A stretch of 64,000 bases of DNA from Symbiodinium sp. CCMP2592. Lineage: Eukaryota; Sar; Dinophyceae; Suessiales; Symbiodiniaceae. Under the pieces are notes generated by a model. That model had not been told where the DNA came from. It made no database searches and worked only from the letters and a program-made list of their open reading frames with translations. The DNA is taken from contig CAJNDT010002035.1 of NCBI GenBank assembly GCA_905221615.1, positions 119,501-183,500 on the forward strand, read 5' to 3'. Of the stretch, positions 22,471-34,389 are shown in pieces. The stretch's first letter is position 1. Each line of letters begins with the position of its first letter. Position numbers and translations under genes: made by a program.

Positions 22471-23950
22471 TATGTGGTTTAGGGTCGTTTTAGCGCCCGC
22501 CACGCGTACTCCTGCGCGCCCGTCGCGCGTACGCCTGCACGCCCTTCGCGCGCACATCCGTAAATTAATGTTGCAAGCAGAATATCGAATATAGTGTATT
22601 ACTGCACGCGTACGCTTGCGCGCCCGGTGCGCGTATGCCTGCGCGCCCCGGTCTTGGGGAACCTAAATTCCGAATTGGGGGCCTGTGGGGCTGTGTTTGA
22701 ACCGAACAAACAACCTCAAACTGCTGTTACAAAATTACAAGCAAAGCCCTTAAGCTCTGAAAGTTATTCGGTTGTTGGGTTATGGTAAGGCCTTCTTATT
22801 GAATGTTGAAGCTGCAGTCTGCAGTCTTCGAGTCTGCAGTTAAGGGTTTTAGGGTTCAGGATTGGGCCTGGGGTTCAGGATTTTGGTTATTCGAGACTTA
22901 GGGACGGGTTTCTAGCAACCGCTGAATCAAAGCCAGGAAACCCCTGCTCGGCCCACTTATTCAGATTTGGTTCTTCATTGTTTATGAACGTAACCCCAAC
23001 CCCCGAAAACCTATCAATCAACAACGTCAAAGCCCAAAACCCTTAGAGCCCCAAATCCCTAAACCCGGAATCCCCAATGACGTCTAGACCCCTAAACCCT
23101 GAACCCAAACATCACCTTTCCCAGAAAGCCTCGAAGCTAAGCAGAGAGCCTACACCTCCAAATTCCGAAACCCCTAGATAGACCTCCCAAACCTCAAATC
23201 CCCAAGCCCGGCTTCAGGGTCTAGGGTTTCAGGTTTTCGCGCTTTAAGCTGTGAGAGCTTCGGGGTTCAGGGTTTGGGGTGTTAGAAGTCAGCGGGGTTT
23301 CAGCGTCCTTAAGTTCAACGTGGGTTGAGCCTTTGTCGTTTGGGGTTTCTGCTTCTGCAAGTTTCGGGATTCAACGCTTAGGGGTTCAGGGATTGGGGCT
23401 TTAGAGTTTCAATTTTGTGTTTGGGGGCCAGGGTTTCAGGGTTTGGGGCTTTAGAGTTTGAAGGTTTAGGTTTTGGGGCAGGCTACAAGGCGGCTTTAAG
23501 AATTCAGAGCTTCCGGCCTAGGGTTTCAGGGTTTGGGGCTTTAGCGGTCAGGGTGGTTTGAATCCCTTACGTGGGTGGGTAGACAAGTCGGTGGGAAGGT
23601 AGCGAGGTATGGCTCCGTAGGTACAGGCTTGGTAGGTAGGTAGGTAGATTCGTGCTTTTGGGTTTGGGGTTTGGGTTTCGGTTTAGGGGTCCAGGGTTTG
23701 TGGGGCAAGGGGTCGTTCAGTGGTACTGGGCTTTGGTGTTTGCGATGTGCGGTTTCGGGTTTCTAGGGTAAGGGGTCTTTGGGTTCGGTGGTGAGGGGTT
23801 GTGGGGTTTTGCCTTTGGGAGCTATAAGTTTAAGGCCTATAAGTTTGGAGTCCCAACAGCTGCAGCTGAAACCCCTGGAGCCTTGAATTTCAAACCCCTG
23901 CAGGGGGAGGGCTCAAACGTCGACCGGCGGCACCTCAATCATGCTCCACG

Positions 23951-24630
23951 GTTTGGTTTCCTTGAATTATTCTGCGATTTGGGTTGGTTTCCTTGAATTA
24001 TTATCCGATTTGGTTTGGTTTCCTTGAATTTATATATGTTTGGCGATGGCTTCCTTGAATTTGTAAATGTTTGGCGATGGCTTCCTGGAATTTACAGAAA
24101 ATCAAGGAAACCATTTGGTTGGTTTGGCCGGACAGAATCAATCACAATTTGGAAGTTGGCTCACGGCCGAAAGTGTGATTGGTTTTCTGGAAAATCGATC
24201 GCGTTTTGATATTGCAAAATAGAATCGATCACGTTTTGGCCAACGGCCCAACACCGAGATTGTGATTGATTTTGTTTTGCAAAAGGAAATTGTGATTGAT
24301 TTTCTGGAGAATCGATCGCGTTCTGGAAGTTGGCCCAAGACGGAAAATGTGATTGATTTTTTAATTTTTTGTTTGTGTTTCCATGATTCGGATTTGGATT
24401 TGGTTTGGGTTCCTTGAATCATTATCCGATTTGGTTTGGTTTCCTTGAATTATTAGCCGGTTGGTTGGGATTCCTTGAATTTATATATGTTTGGTGATGG
24501 CTTCTTTGATATATTCAACATCCACTAGGCTTGGATTCACTCCATGCCAAATCCGGCCGGCCACGAGCGATCGGGACTTACCTTAAGCTCCACGAGCGAC
24601 CGGGAAACTACGTGTAGTTTCCCGATCGCT
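23951..24630. other. Spacer at the centre of the giant palindrome
   Basis: 680 bases of AT-richer DNA with direct repeats of GGTTTGGTTTCCTTGAATT (left and right thirds), repeated ATCGATCGCGTTTTG words and GTGATTGATTTTCTGGA words in the middle. A short palindrome around ACTACGTGTAGT with CTCCACGAGCGA...TCGCTCGTGGAG arms is at about 24590-24637. No gene seen. Confidence 0.6.
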
Positions 24631-26159
24631 CGTGGAGCATGCTTGAGGTGCCGCCGGTCGACGTTTGAGCCCTCCCCCTGCAGGGGTTTGAAATTCAAGG
24701 CTCCAGGGGTTTCAGCTGCAGCTGTTGGGACTCCAAACTTAGGCCTTAAACTTAGATCCTAAAGGCAAAACCCCACAACCCCTCACCACCGAACCCAAAG
24801 ACCCCTTACCCTAGAAACCCGAAACCGCACATCGCAAACACCAAAGCCCAGTACCACGGAACGACCCCTTGCCCCACAAACCCTGAACCCCTAAACCGAA
24901 ACCCAAACCCCAAACCCAAAAGCACGAATCTACCTACCTACCTACCAAGCCTGTACCTACGGAGCTATACCTCGCTACCTTCCCACCGACTTGTCTACCT
25001 ACCCACGTAAAGGATTCAAACCACCCTGACCGCTAAAGCCCCAAACCCTGAAACCCTAGGCCGGAAGCTCTGAATTCTTAAAGCCGCCTTGTAGCCGGCC
25101 CCAAAACCTAAACCTTCAAACTCTAAAGCCCCAAACCCTGAAACCCTAAAGGCTGACCTCTAAAGCCCCAAACCCTGAAACCCTGGCCCCCAAACACAAA
25201 ATTGAAACTCTAAAGCCCCAATCCCTGAACCCCTAAGCATTGAATCCCGAAACTTGCAGAAGCAGAAACCCCAAACCACAAAGGCTCAACCCACGTTGAA
25301 CTTAAGGACGCTGAAACCCCGCTGACTTCTAACACCCCAAACCCTGAACCCTGAAGCTCTCACAGCTTAAAGCGCGAAACCCTGAAACCCTAGACCCTGA
25401 AGCCGGGCTTTGCGGATTTGATTGGGAGGTCTATCTAGGGGTTTCGGGATTTGGAGGTGTAGGCTCTCTGCTTAGCTTCGAGGCTTTCTGGGAAAGGTGA
25501 TGTTTGGGTTCAGGGTTTAGGGGTCTAGACGTCATTGGGGATTCCGGGTTTAGGGATTTGGGGCTCTAAGGGTTTTGGGCTTTGACGTTGTTGATTGATA
25601 GGTTTTCGGGGGTTGGGGTTACGTTCATAAACAATGAAGAACCAAATCTGAATAAGTGGGCCGAGCAGGGGTTTCCTGGCTTTGATTCAGCGGTTGCTAG
25701 AAACCCGTCCCTAAGTCTCGAATAACCAAAATCCTGAACCCCAGGCCCAATCCTGAACCCTAAAACCCTTAACTGCAGACTCGAAGACTGCAGACTGCAG
25801 CTTCAACATTCAATAAGAAGGCCTTTTACCATAACCCAACTACCGAATAACTTTGAGAGCTTAAGGGCTTTGCTTATAATTTTGTAACAGCAGTTTGAGG
25901 TTGTTTGTTCGGCTCAAACACAGCCCCACAGGCCCCCAATTCGGAATTTAGGTTTCCCAAGACCGGGGCGCGCACGCGCACGCGTGCCGGGCGCGCAAGC
26001 GTGCGCGTGCAGTAAAACACTATTCGATAATCTGCTTGCAACATTAATTTACGGATGTGCGCGCGAAGGGCGTGCAGGCGTACGCGCGACGGGTGCGCAG
26101 GAGTACGCGTGGCGGGCGCTAAAACGACCCTAAACCATAAACCCTAAACGCAGGAGTAC

Positions 26160-26315
26160 GCACGCCGGGCGTGCAGGCGGGTGCGCGCCGGGCGCGCGCC
26201 GGGCGCGCAACGAGCGCGCGCCGGGCGCGCAACGAGCGCGCGCCGGGCGCGCAGCGGGCGCGCGCCGGGCGCGCAACAAGCGCGCGCCGGGCGCGCAGCG
26301 AGCGCGCAGGTGTAT
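26160..26315. repeat. GCGCGCCCGGCGCGC palindromic array (right arm)
   Basis: Shorter counterpart of the left-arm array at 22229-22470. The contraction between arms again shows copy-number instability. Confidence 0.8.
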
Positions 26316-26646
26316 ATGTGGATTGAATGCTTCATTGAAATAAAATGAAATAAACATTCAGCCGTTGCGCATAATAATATACATACATTATTCTCTAGTC
26401 TGCTTGCAACGTTTACGGGTATGCGCGCCGGGCGTTGAGGCGAACGCGCGCCGGGCGCGCAATCTTGTAGTGGTATACCGGCCGGATGCTTAGGGTTTAG
26501 GGTTTATGCAAACATGAGCATGCTTAAAGGACAGACTTTCCCTTTCGAGCCTCCAAACACAATGTCGATCTTGCCAGCGAATTTGGCATGAAGAAGGCCT
26601 GACCTCAGGTCGACGAGTTTAGGGTTTAGGTCCAGCAATAGGCACG

Positions 26647-27435
26647 TCAAGCAATTTGTTGAGCAAGTGACACGTTTTTTCCTCGCCATTGCTGGTTTAT
26701 TGTGAGACTGTGTATCCGTACATTAGTCCATCTAAGTTTTTGTGAGACTGCGTCTACGTACAGTCCGTCTATACGTTGAGGACTCTTCCATGCCTGTGAG
26801 GCAGAAACCAAAGCTGATCTCTGTACGTGTCCGGCATGCCCAGCAAAACCATTGCCAGGAACCTCACAGCGAACTGCCAGCCGTCTAGCATCCGTCACTG
26901 GAATTCGCTCAAACTCAAACGAGGATGCCAGAATGTCCTCGCAGAGCCTCACCATAGTTCCTCGATCAGGCAAAGCCCAATCCCAGCCGGGAGGCTGCTC
27001 AACCAAGCCCCGCAATCTCTCTGCATCTACCGGGTTCACTTCCATTTGCAACTTTCCTTGGAGTACGTTGCGTTGTCGAACCATGCTTACTTTCTGTGTT
27101 GTTGGAATCCGTTCCTGTACACCTGCTTCCACAATATCACCTGCAGAGGATCCGCGTCTGTGGTGCCTGGTTTCGAACTGCTGTAGCTCTCTTCGTAGTT
27201 GCCGATCGGTCAAAGCCCGCTCCATTTGCCATCCTGTTGCCAAGTTCATCATGACACATGCCAACACCAGGTCGATGCAGATTAGATTGAATTCCTCTCT
27301 CGTAAACATGTTTCCTCCCATCTGCGTAGTGGCATCGGCAGCGGATCCGTCGCTATAATCCGAATAATAAGTTCCATCATCATCTGAATCAGTTCCTTCA
27401 GGTCCATGAAGCCTGCCAAAATCCGTTCGATCCAT
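26647..27435 (-). pseudogene. Right-arm copy of the unidentified ORF, with 29-nt deletion
   Basis: Inverted copy of 20999-21769, open from an ATG at 27435. Close to the end (near 26872) a 29-nt segment present in the left copy is missing. In the left copy this segment is flanked by GTTC words, so it looks like a microhomology deletion. The frame is lost and the C-terminal hydrophobic segment is replaced by an unrelated tail. One arm therefore keeps the longer version and the other is broken, or both are decaying. Confidence 0.5.
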
Positions 27436-27984
27436 TGCTGCACTTCCGTGGCAGTACGTCGAACTGGGGCACTTCTTTCCTAGTCTTGAGTTTGACGATC
27501 TGCGTGCATGGGCATGTCAATAACACTGCCTTGTTTGCATCAAGACTTGTGCAATCGCCTCAGGGTACACTCGCTCAGACATGGCGCTAGTGGCGCCAAG
27601 AAAAACGGTTCGATCTCGTTGAATCTTGAGCTGAAAAACTGCTGCAGTCCAACATGTTGAGCTTGGAAGCCACCCACGGTGCAGCCGTCAAGTCTTGGAG
27701 TGCCGGGTGGCTTGGGGCCGGGGCTCTTCGAGGATCGCGATGCGCAGACTGTCTCAGCCTGGTGGCCGCCGACAGACTGAAAGTGAGCAGAGGGATACTG
27801 ATGCCATGCATGACTTTCCTTCTCTTCCTTCCCTTCCCGCCTCCCTCACATCACTTCTTGCTGCCTGCTCATTCCTCGCACCTACAGTCACACCCTCATC
27901 TTGATCATTCCTTCTTCCTTGCTTCGTTAATTATTTTCGCTGTGTCTCTCTCTCTCTCTCTCTGCATCTGTCTTTGAGGGTCCG

Positions 27985-28410
27985 GCTCACCCCTGCTCGG
28001 GGTTCATCCTCACATATCCTCACCCCTGTTCGGGGTTCATCCACACCCCTGCATGGGGTTCTCACGACCCTGTTCGGGGTCCAGGCTCACCCCTTTTCGG
28101 GGTTCATCGGTACGCCCCTGTGCGGGGCTCTAACGACCCCTGTTCGGGGTCCAAGCTCAGGTTCTCACGACCCCTGTTCGGGGTTCATCGATACGCCCCT
28201 GTGTGGGGCTCTAACGACCCCTGTTCGGGGTCCAAGCTCACCCCTCTTATTCGGTGTTCATCCCGCAGCCCCTTCGGGCTTGGTGCGGGTACGCCCCTGT
28301 ACGGGGCTCCGACGGGGTCCAAGCTCACCCCCCCCTATTCGGGGTTCATGCCCCGACCCACTCAGGCCTTGGCGCGGGTACGCCCCTGTACGGGGCTCCG
28401 AAGAGCCCTG
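27985..28410. repeat. Minisatellite of small CCCC/GGGG palindromes (right arm)
   Basis: Counterpart of the array at 20246-20516, with more units (CCCCTGTTCGGGG, CCCCTGTACGGGG and variants). The length difference between arms shows that the array changes size. Confidence 0.75.
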
Positions 28411-28587
28411 GTGTGGCCACCTGACATCCTGACAGGGCGTGCGCGAATGCCTACAACTACTTTTGCCTGCTACCTTTTAAGGTTTAGGGTTGAGGGTTAG
28501 TTTAGGGTTTCGGGTTTAGGATTTAGGGTTCAGGGTTTAGGGGTTTAGGGGTTAAGGGTTTAGGGGTTTTAAACCTCTTTCCTCATC

Positions 28588-28745
28588 AATGCCTCGTTAC
28601 CTACATGCCCGCCTACCTAGCTATCTATCTACCTACCGACCTGCAAGCCTGCCGACGCACCTACACCTACAAGTACCTTCCCTCCTGCCTATCTACTTAT
28701 CCATACCTACTTGCCTACCTAACTATACCTCTCTACCTACCTGTG
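28588..28745. repeat. Degenerate CTAC tetranucleotide tract (right arm)
   Basis: Inverted counterpart of 19890-20065. Confidence 0.7.
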
Positions 28746-29441
28746 TGGTTAGGGGGTTGGGTGGGTTCAGAGTTTAGGGTTCAGGGTTTAAGGCATGGGC
28801 TGGACGTTACGAAAGTTCAGATTCCCCTCATGTTTAATCATGAACCTGCTACTTTTCAAGTCGTTGTGAATCGTACAAACAGCTGACTTTAGGGTTTCAG
28901 AACACAAAATCTCAAGATTTTTGTTTCCGTTGAGCCACAAGAACACCAAGTTACATTTGTTTGGTTTGCTCGGCACAAACGTATTTTCAAAATTTTTGGC
29001 AAATTTAATTTCCATGTGAACTACAAAACTTGGGACAGGCAATTATTGATTTTTCGATGTATATGTTTTCACATTTCGATCAGACCAAGTTTCAGGCATT
29101 GGTTTTTCTATTGAGCCACAAGCACACATCTTTTATACATGTCCAGCATCTCGCTTCTTCCATATAGAGCCACAAGAACACAGTTTTTCAGGTATGCATC
29201 TCCATTTGGAAGAGACCAAGTTTTCAGGTTTTGTTTTTCCATTGAGCCGCAAGAACACAAGTTTTCACATGTCCAGCATGTCTTCCATTGAGCCACAAGA
29301 ACACATATGTCTTGCTACATTCCATGTCACATCAACATAATAAGTCCTAGGACCCGGTTCCATAATGGAAAGGACCCGGTTAGCCCCGGACTGGCATCTA
29401 TGCCCTAGGACTTTTGCAGCTCCATGCTCAGCTGCTCCTCA

Positions 29442-29546
29442 TACTTGCAGGTTCATGGGTAGTTGTAAGTGGGGTTCTAAGTCCCCTAGTATGGGTTGTA
29501 AGCATAGTTACCCTACGTATTATAACTACCCATGAACCTCCAAGTA
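29442..29546. mobile_element. Foldback element family K
   Basis: TA-CTTGCAGGTTCATGGGTAG to CTACCCATGAACCTCCAAG-TA; it lies just outside the giant palindrome's right end. Confidence 0.7.
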
Positions 29547-29960
29547 CCCTTGCACTATCAAGAAGGGTAATGCAGGTCCCTGATGACCAGAATCTTAGAA
29601 TGGGGTTCGGGGGCCAAACCTATGAGGGGACACTATTTCCATTTGTTCAGACCTATTCTGCTGTGCATTCATACGTACATACCGACATATACAATGGTAT
29701 GTATGTATGTATGTATGAATGCAGGTAGGCGTGTAGGTGTGTGTATATATATATGTGTGTGTATATATATATACACATAAACATAGCCATATACATGCAA
29801 TAGACATATGTTGGCGGTGCTCCCGCCTCGGGCTCCCCCATTTGGGTATAGCTTTCTGCTCTCGGAATCTCCTCGTCGAGGTTTAGGGCGGCCATGGTGT
29901 CTTTTGTTGTTCAGACTTGCAGCGGGTTGTGGAGGACTACTGACAAGTCCTAGATACCTT

Positions 29961-30070
29961 TATGGGAGTTTCCGGCAATTAAGGGGGTACCTTATGTTGG
30001 GGTCCTTATAATAAGATCCTAGTATTTAGGGTACTATATTAGGGTCCCCTATTTTTGGGTAACTCCCTTA
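29961..30070. mobile_element. Foldback element family B
   Basis: TATGGGAGTTTCCGGCAATT to AACTCCCTTA with TA at each end; right TIR partly decayed. Confidence 0.7.
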
Positions 30071-30887
30071 TCAGGTCGCAGGAAAATGAGGTGTCGGTTT
30101 AAGGCTGGACTTCGGCTTGGATTTCGGCTTAGATGATACAACCTCGGGTCGCAACGGACCTTGTGGCAGTGCAGATCCTGGAAGCCTGAAAAACCCCACC
30201 CCGGCCAAGCCCTAAACTCCAGCAGACCTAGACACCCCGATTGTTGTCGCACTTCTATGAACGAGATGTTTATGCTGAGCCTGAGCACCTGCACCTGCAA
30301 TGAATGTTCGACCACCTACTCCCAGGCCTGCAAAGTGGTGATGGTAGCGAAACCTCCAACAACTCTGCAAAACACCACACAGAGCTTCGCTTGCGAAACC
30401 TCGCAGCGCAAATTGAGATCTAGAGTGTGTATAGACTTGAAACCTCTCACCGCGTCCCCGGTCAGCCATGGTGAGGACCGGGCAACTGGCTGAATTTTGG
30501 GAAGCCAGGGTGAAGCTGCTTAGACAAACCCTAAACCCGACAGGAACAAAATTCTAAGACCCGAAACCGGGGGAACCGGCAAGCCTCATGTTGAGCAGAT
30601 ACTGCTGTCCCTGTAGCCCGAACCACAGCAGCAATCTTCGAAAAGCTTCGTAAGAAAGTTCTGCGACATATCAGAACACAGACAGAACCCAGCAGCACTG
30701 ATGGTGAGAATACCAGGAGCGGGCCTCCTCGGAGCCCATCCGGAACACCTTCACCTAGGTAGCTTGTTTGGCATGTCGGTTAAAGTGGGCTTGGGGTGCC
30801 TGTTGTCATTCGAAGGCTGACAAAGTGCCTGACGAGGGCACTCAAGGCCTGAATGACATGCGCAAGCCCAAGCAGGATGCCTGGAAA

Positions 30888-30992
30888 TGGGAGTTTCCGA
30901 AAATAGGGGACCCTAATACAGTATCCTAGCTAGTAGTACCCATATCATAAGGACCCCAAAGTAAGGTACCCCCTAATTCTCGGAAACTCCCA
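30888..30992. mobile_element. Foldback element family B, inverted orientation
   Basis: Well-preserved TIRs (TGGGAGTTTCCGAAAAT and its inverse). The interior is the reverse complement of the other copies. TA is kept only on the right side. Confidence 0.7.
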
Positions 30993-31062
30993 TATTTTTC
31001 AGCAAATCCGAAGCCCGGAAGTTAAAAACAAACCAGAAGCCCCAATCCTAAAACCCTAAACT

Positions 31063-31196
31063 TACCTTTGGTTAGTAGGGAATGGAAGAATGGTAGTACT
31101 TGTAGTTAGGGTTTAGGGTTTGGGGTTTAGGGAAAAATGGTAGTAATACTAGTTATAAATGTACCCCATTCTTCCATTCCCTACTAACGAAAGGTA
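31063..31196. mobile_element. Foldback element family D with internal telomere-like insert
   Basis: Same TA-CCTTTGGTTAGTAGGG ends as at 5520. The centre holds a ~23-base AGGGTTTAGGGTTTGGGG-type tract flanked by duplicated element sequence (AATGGTAGTA on both sides). Confidence 0.7.
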
Positions 31197-32003
31197 ATTA
31201 AACCCTCAACCACCTCAACTCCCAAGCCCTCAAAGCTCGGTGCATGTTGGAACTCGAACATCCCAAGCCCTAATTTTCGGGCTCTGGTAAGGTTCGTTGT
31301 GGGTGTCGGGAGTTTAGGGTTTAGGGTTTAGGGGTTTAGGGTTTTGGGGTTTAGGGTTTAGGGGTTTAGGGTTTAGGGTTTAGTGTCGGGAGTTTAGTGT
31401 CGGGAGTTTAGGATTCCTCCAGGTTTAACGTCCAGGGTTCTTTGAAGCTGTGGGGTTTGGGCTTTGGGGCGGGCTCTTTTTGAACTCACAAACCTGAGCA
31501 CAGGGCAGAAAAGAAGGGCACGCCGCGCTGCTCGTGAAAATGCCTGAACAGCTGTTGTGAACAAGGTTGTTAGATCCTAAACCCTGCTTCTTGGCGAACC
31601 GACAGCCGCATTTCTGGGTTCTTTAACCCCCTAAATGCAGAACCCCAAACCCCACGCAAACTTCCTGCACACCTGACCCCTAAAGCCTATGGACAACAAT
31701 CTGATTTTGCTTATTCCTTGCTCAGAAAAGAACTCCAATCCTTCTTGCTCGGTTACGTTATTGAGCATGGAAACAGAGTTCCGGGCTTCAAGCGCTTCCT
31801 TTTGGAAGAGCTGCGGGAAGTATGTTCAAATTCAGGCACTCATGAAGACTAGGGATACTGGGATTAGAATTCAAGGTGTAGGGCCGCAGACAACATCCAG
31901 CACATTCTTCATGCATCATCTGGCTTCGAGGTTCAATCATGACAGTCTTCATCCGACCCTTGCCCCGAAGCAGCTTCATGATTCGAACAGGTGGGGCATA
32001 TCA

Positions 32004-32110
32004 TACTGCTGATGGACAAAATCCTGCATGACCCTAAGGACTCTAAACTATGGGAACTATGGTATATTCCTTATATAAAGGGTAATGCAGGATTTTGTCC
32101 ATCAACAGTA
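32004..32110. mobile_element. Foldback element family A, copy 3
   Basis: Diverged copy with TIRs CTGCTGATGGACAAAATCC and the near-inverse, flanked by TA on both sides. Confidence 0.7.
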
Positions 32111-33602
32111 GCATAGTTCGGCAGGGACCCCCCAAACTAACATCCCCGAAGACGGATCTCCGAAACACCCTCATCAAGTTGAAGAAGCCCTTGCGCATCA
32201 GAACCCTTACTTCGAGCATCAATTCTGACGGTCATAACTTATCATAACCACCGAAATATTCCCCAAAACCCTTAACCTTTCTCTTGAACCCCCTAAGCTA
32301 GAACCCCCAAGCACTTCACTAGGCTCCGAAACCTGGAACCCAGAAAAAGCCGAGAGAAGGAGCCGGAAACTCCAAAGCCCTAAATACCCTCAGCCCGCGT
32401 AAGGCCCCACGTCATCACCGTATAGCCGCGATGTTTAGGGTTTAGGGTTTAGGATTTAGGGTTTAGGGTTTAGGATTTAGGGTTTAGGGTTTAGGGTTTA
32501 ATTGGATATAGTGAGAGACGAACATGCCTTACAAAAACCTGTCCCAACTATTCAACTATTGAGGCCCCGAAAGTAACGCCCCATTTTGGCTTCGGCGCAT
32601 CCGCACGCCCTCGAGGCAAGTAAAGGCTTCACGGAGTTTCCTTTGGAGATGTGGCGAAGCCATCAGGGAAAGAATCGACTGTAGCAGCAGTACGGGACTT
32701 AGGGTTCCTTTAGGGGTTCCGAAAATGAATGGCTTCGGTTCAGGAATTGGGTTTTTGGATTTGATTGAGCGTCTTGAATTTGTAGGATTTCGGTTCGGTG
32801 ATGGCAGAACAGTATGTGCGATCAAGCCACATGTGCTCTTCAGATACATCGTTGCATCAGCGCAATTCGGAAGTCAAGAGCCGTACACCCTATACCCTAA
32901 ACCTTGACAAAGTGATCCTCGTCATTTTAGGTGCCGCCGTCAATAGCCGTAGGAAGAACACCGCAGCAGTAGCAACATACTACTCAGGATGCTACTAGTT
33001 GAAGCGACAGCCATTTCACCAGAGTTGACCACTTGACAGTTGTGAAAAGTTCAAGGCAAGCTGCGCCTTGCTCATCTCCGCGAACGATCCTGAGCAAAAC
33101 AACGACCACTTGCCGAATGCAGGTCGCTGATCTGACCAGCACCATCTGACTTGTGCAAAGCCACTGCGAGCCTACCTCAGAGGTCTGCCGAGTATCTCGT
33201 TGAGTGCCGTGGTCAACTTGACCGTCATCCCTAAAGCCATGAACACTGCGAACTGCCAGACCAGCCAGCTTCGAAATGTTTGCCACCATTACTACGATTG
33301 ACAATGACTACCCACGTCTCCAGCCTCATGTCCTGAGATCGAGCCTGGTACCTGAGAGCATAGCTACTTGCCAGAATCAGAAGAGGTGAGGAACTTGCAG
33401 CCCGGATGCCTGCGAGGTTGTAGAAATGGACGGTGTCCTCTCCTTGTCTAAGAGGGTTTAGTGGTTTAGGGTTTTTAAGGCTTTTAGGGTTAGGGTTTAG
33501 GGTTTTATAGTTTGGGGAGTTTGGCACTGGGTTTGGAAGGCCTTGGGGCCAGCCCATCGACACAGCTGGATGACAGGGTCAAGAAACAAAAAGAGATCTG
33601 CC
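32111..33602. other. Non-coding stretch with telomere-like run
   Basis: 32430-32502 holds about ten GTTTAGG/GATTTAGG units. Further GGGTTTA words lie at 33450-33510. No gene supported. Confidence 0.5.
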
Positions 33603-33800
33603 TAGCTGACCACTGATAGCGGAGGAGCTAAGGAGCCAGGGGTGATGATCATCCCTACTTCATAAGGAGCTAAAGAGCCAAGGGAACCCCAAAACCATAC
33701 CTCTTATACTTAAAGGATCATGGGGCTTAGTAAGTAGGGTTATAAGTAGCTTATAATTAGGATAACCCCATTAGGGAACCCCAAAACCATAGCTCAGCTA
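33603..33800. mobile_element. Foldback element family G, with internal insertion
   Basis: Contains GAGGAGCTAAGGAGCCAGG, TTCATAAGGAGCTAAAGAGC and two copies of ACCCCAAAACCATA. The inverted partner at 34292-34389 lacks the ~90 bp between the two ACCCCAAAACCATA words, which therefore look like insertion borders. Confidence 0.6.
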
Positions 33801-34291
33801 GACACTGAACTCCAGGACATGAAGGAAAATCAGCCTTGCAAGGGCAGCAGCGGCGACAACGACGACAGTAGAAGCAACATCGAGCACGACAATGACGAAG
33901 CAGCAATAATCACCATGCCAACTTTAATACAGCTAATTACACTACACTACATAACATCAGCTGATATGACAGGTATAACTTAAATACAACCCCGACTGCA
34001 ACCACCAAGACCAAAACCATTGCTGCCGCCAGCAAAAAACAAGAACTGCACGATGGTAGAAGTATTGCAAAGCACTGTGGCGAAACAGACGTCGAGCATC
34101 AAACAAGAGCTATACCATTTTCGAGTCAACGGCTGCTGAGCAAGCGCAATAGGTCACCGGAATTCCAAGCAGTGACGATGACCCTCGTGGTGATATAGTC
34201 GCCACCGATTTCAAAAGAGCCAGACGAGCAGTTGCCAGCAACATAGCAGACAGCAGCACTTACGGCAACATGGGTGGTGGGTAGATACTAC

Positions 34292-34389
34292 TAAGCTATG
34301 GTTTTGGGGTCCCTTGGCTCTTTAGCTCCTTATGAAGTAGGGATTATCATCAACCCTGGCTCCTTAGCTCCTCCACTATCAGTGGTTAG
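34292..34389. mobile_element. Foldback element family G, inverted partner
   Basis: Reverse complement of the 33603 copy without its internal insert; flanked by TA on the left and TTA on the right. The pair encloses ~490 bp. Confidence 0.65.

Larger units (their letters stand above)
14935..23950 (+). repeat. Left arm of a giant inverted repeat (interrupted)
   Basis: 14935-15352 and 19611-23950 together (~4.76 kb) are the inverted counterpart of 24631-29396. Shared landmarks in mirrored order are: TGCCAGTCCGGGGC at the outer edge, a CTTGTGGCTCAATGGAA repeat block, GTAG tetranucleotides, a CCCC/GGGG minisatellite, an ORF, a GCGCGC array, telomere-like motif blocks, and TCGACCGGCGGCACC at the inner edge. 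The arms differ by point changes, array length and small indels, so they are genuine diverged copies. Confidence 0.9.
24631..29396 (-). repeat. Right arm of the giant inverted repeat (uninterrupted)
   Basis: Inverted copy of the left arm, 4.77 kb long, without the large tandem-array insertion. The GCGCGC array is shorter than in the left arm (about 26165-26315), whereas the CCCC/GGGG minisatellite is longer (about 27985-28410). Its ORF copy carries a 29-nt deletion. No clear target-site duplication flanks the pair, though a CTAT word is found next to both outer ends. Confidence 0.9.
29547..32003. other. Non-coding stretch with telomere-like runs
   Basis: An (ATGT)n/(AT)n tract lies at 29696-29775 and a run of ~9 GGGTTTA-type units at 31311-31385, followed by twice-repeated GTGTCGGGAGTTTAG. 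Family B and D elements are listed separately. No gene supported. Confidence 0.5.

Noticed and set aside
22181-22594. Ala/Arg-rich open frames in the GCGCGC arrays of both palindrome arms
   Set aside because: Low-complexity translation of a palindromic GC repeat.
14935-29396. Giant palindrome as a simple assembly artefact
   Set aside because: The arms differ by substitutions, a 29-nt deletion, array lengths and a 4.26 kb insertion, which an artefactual copy would not show.
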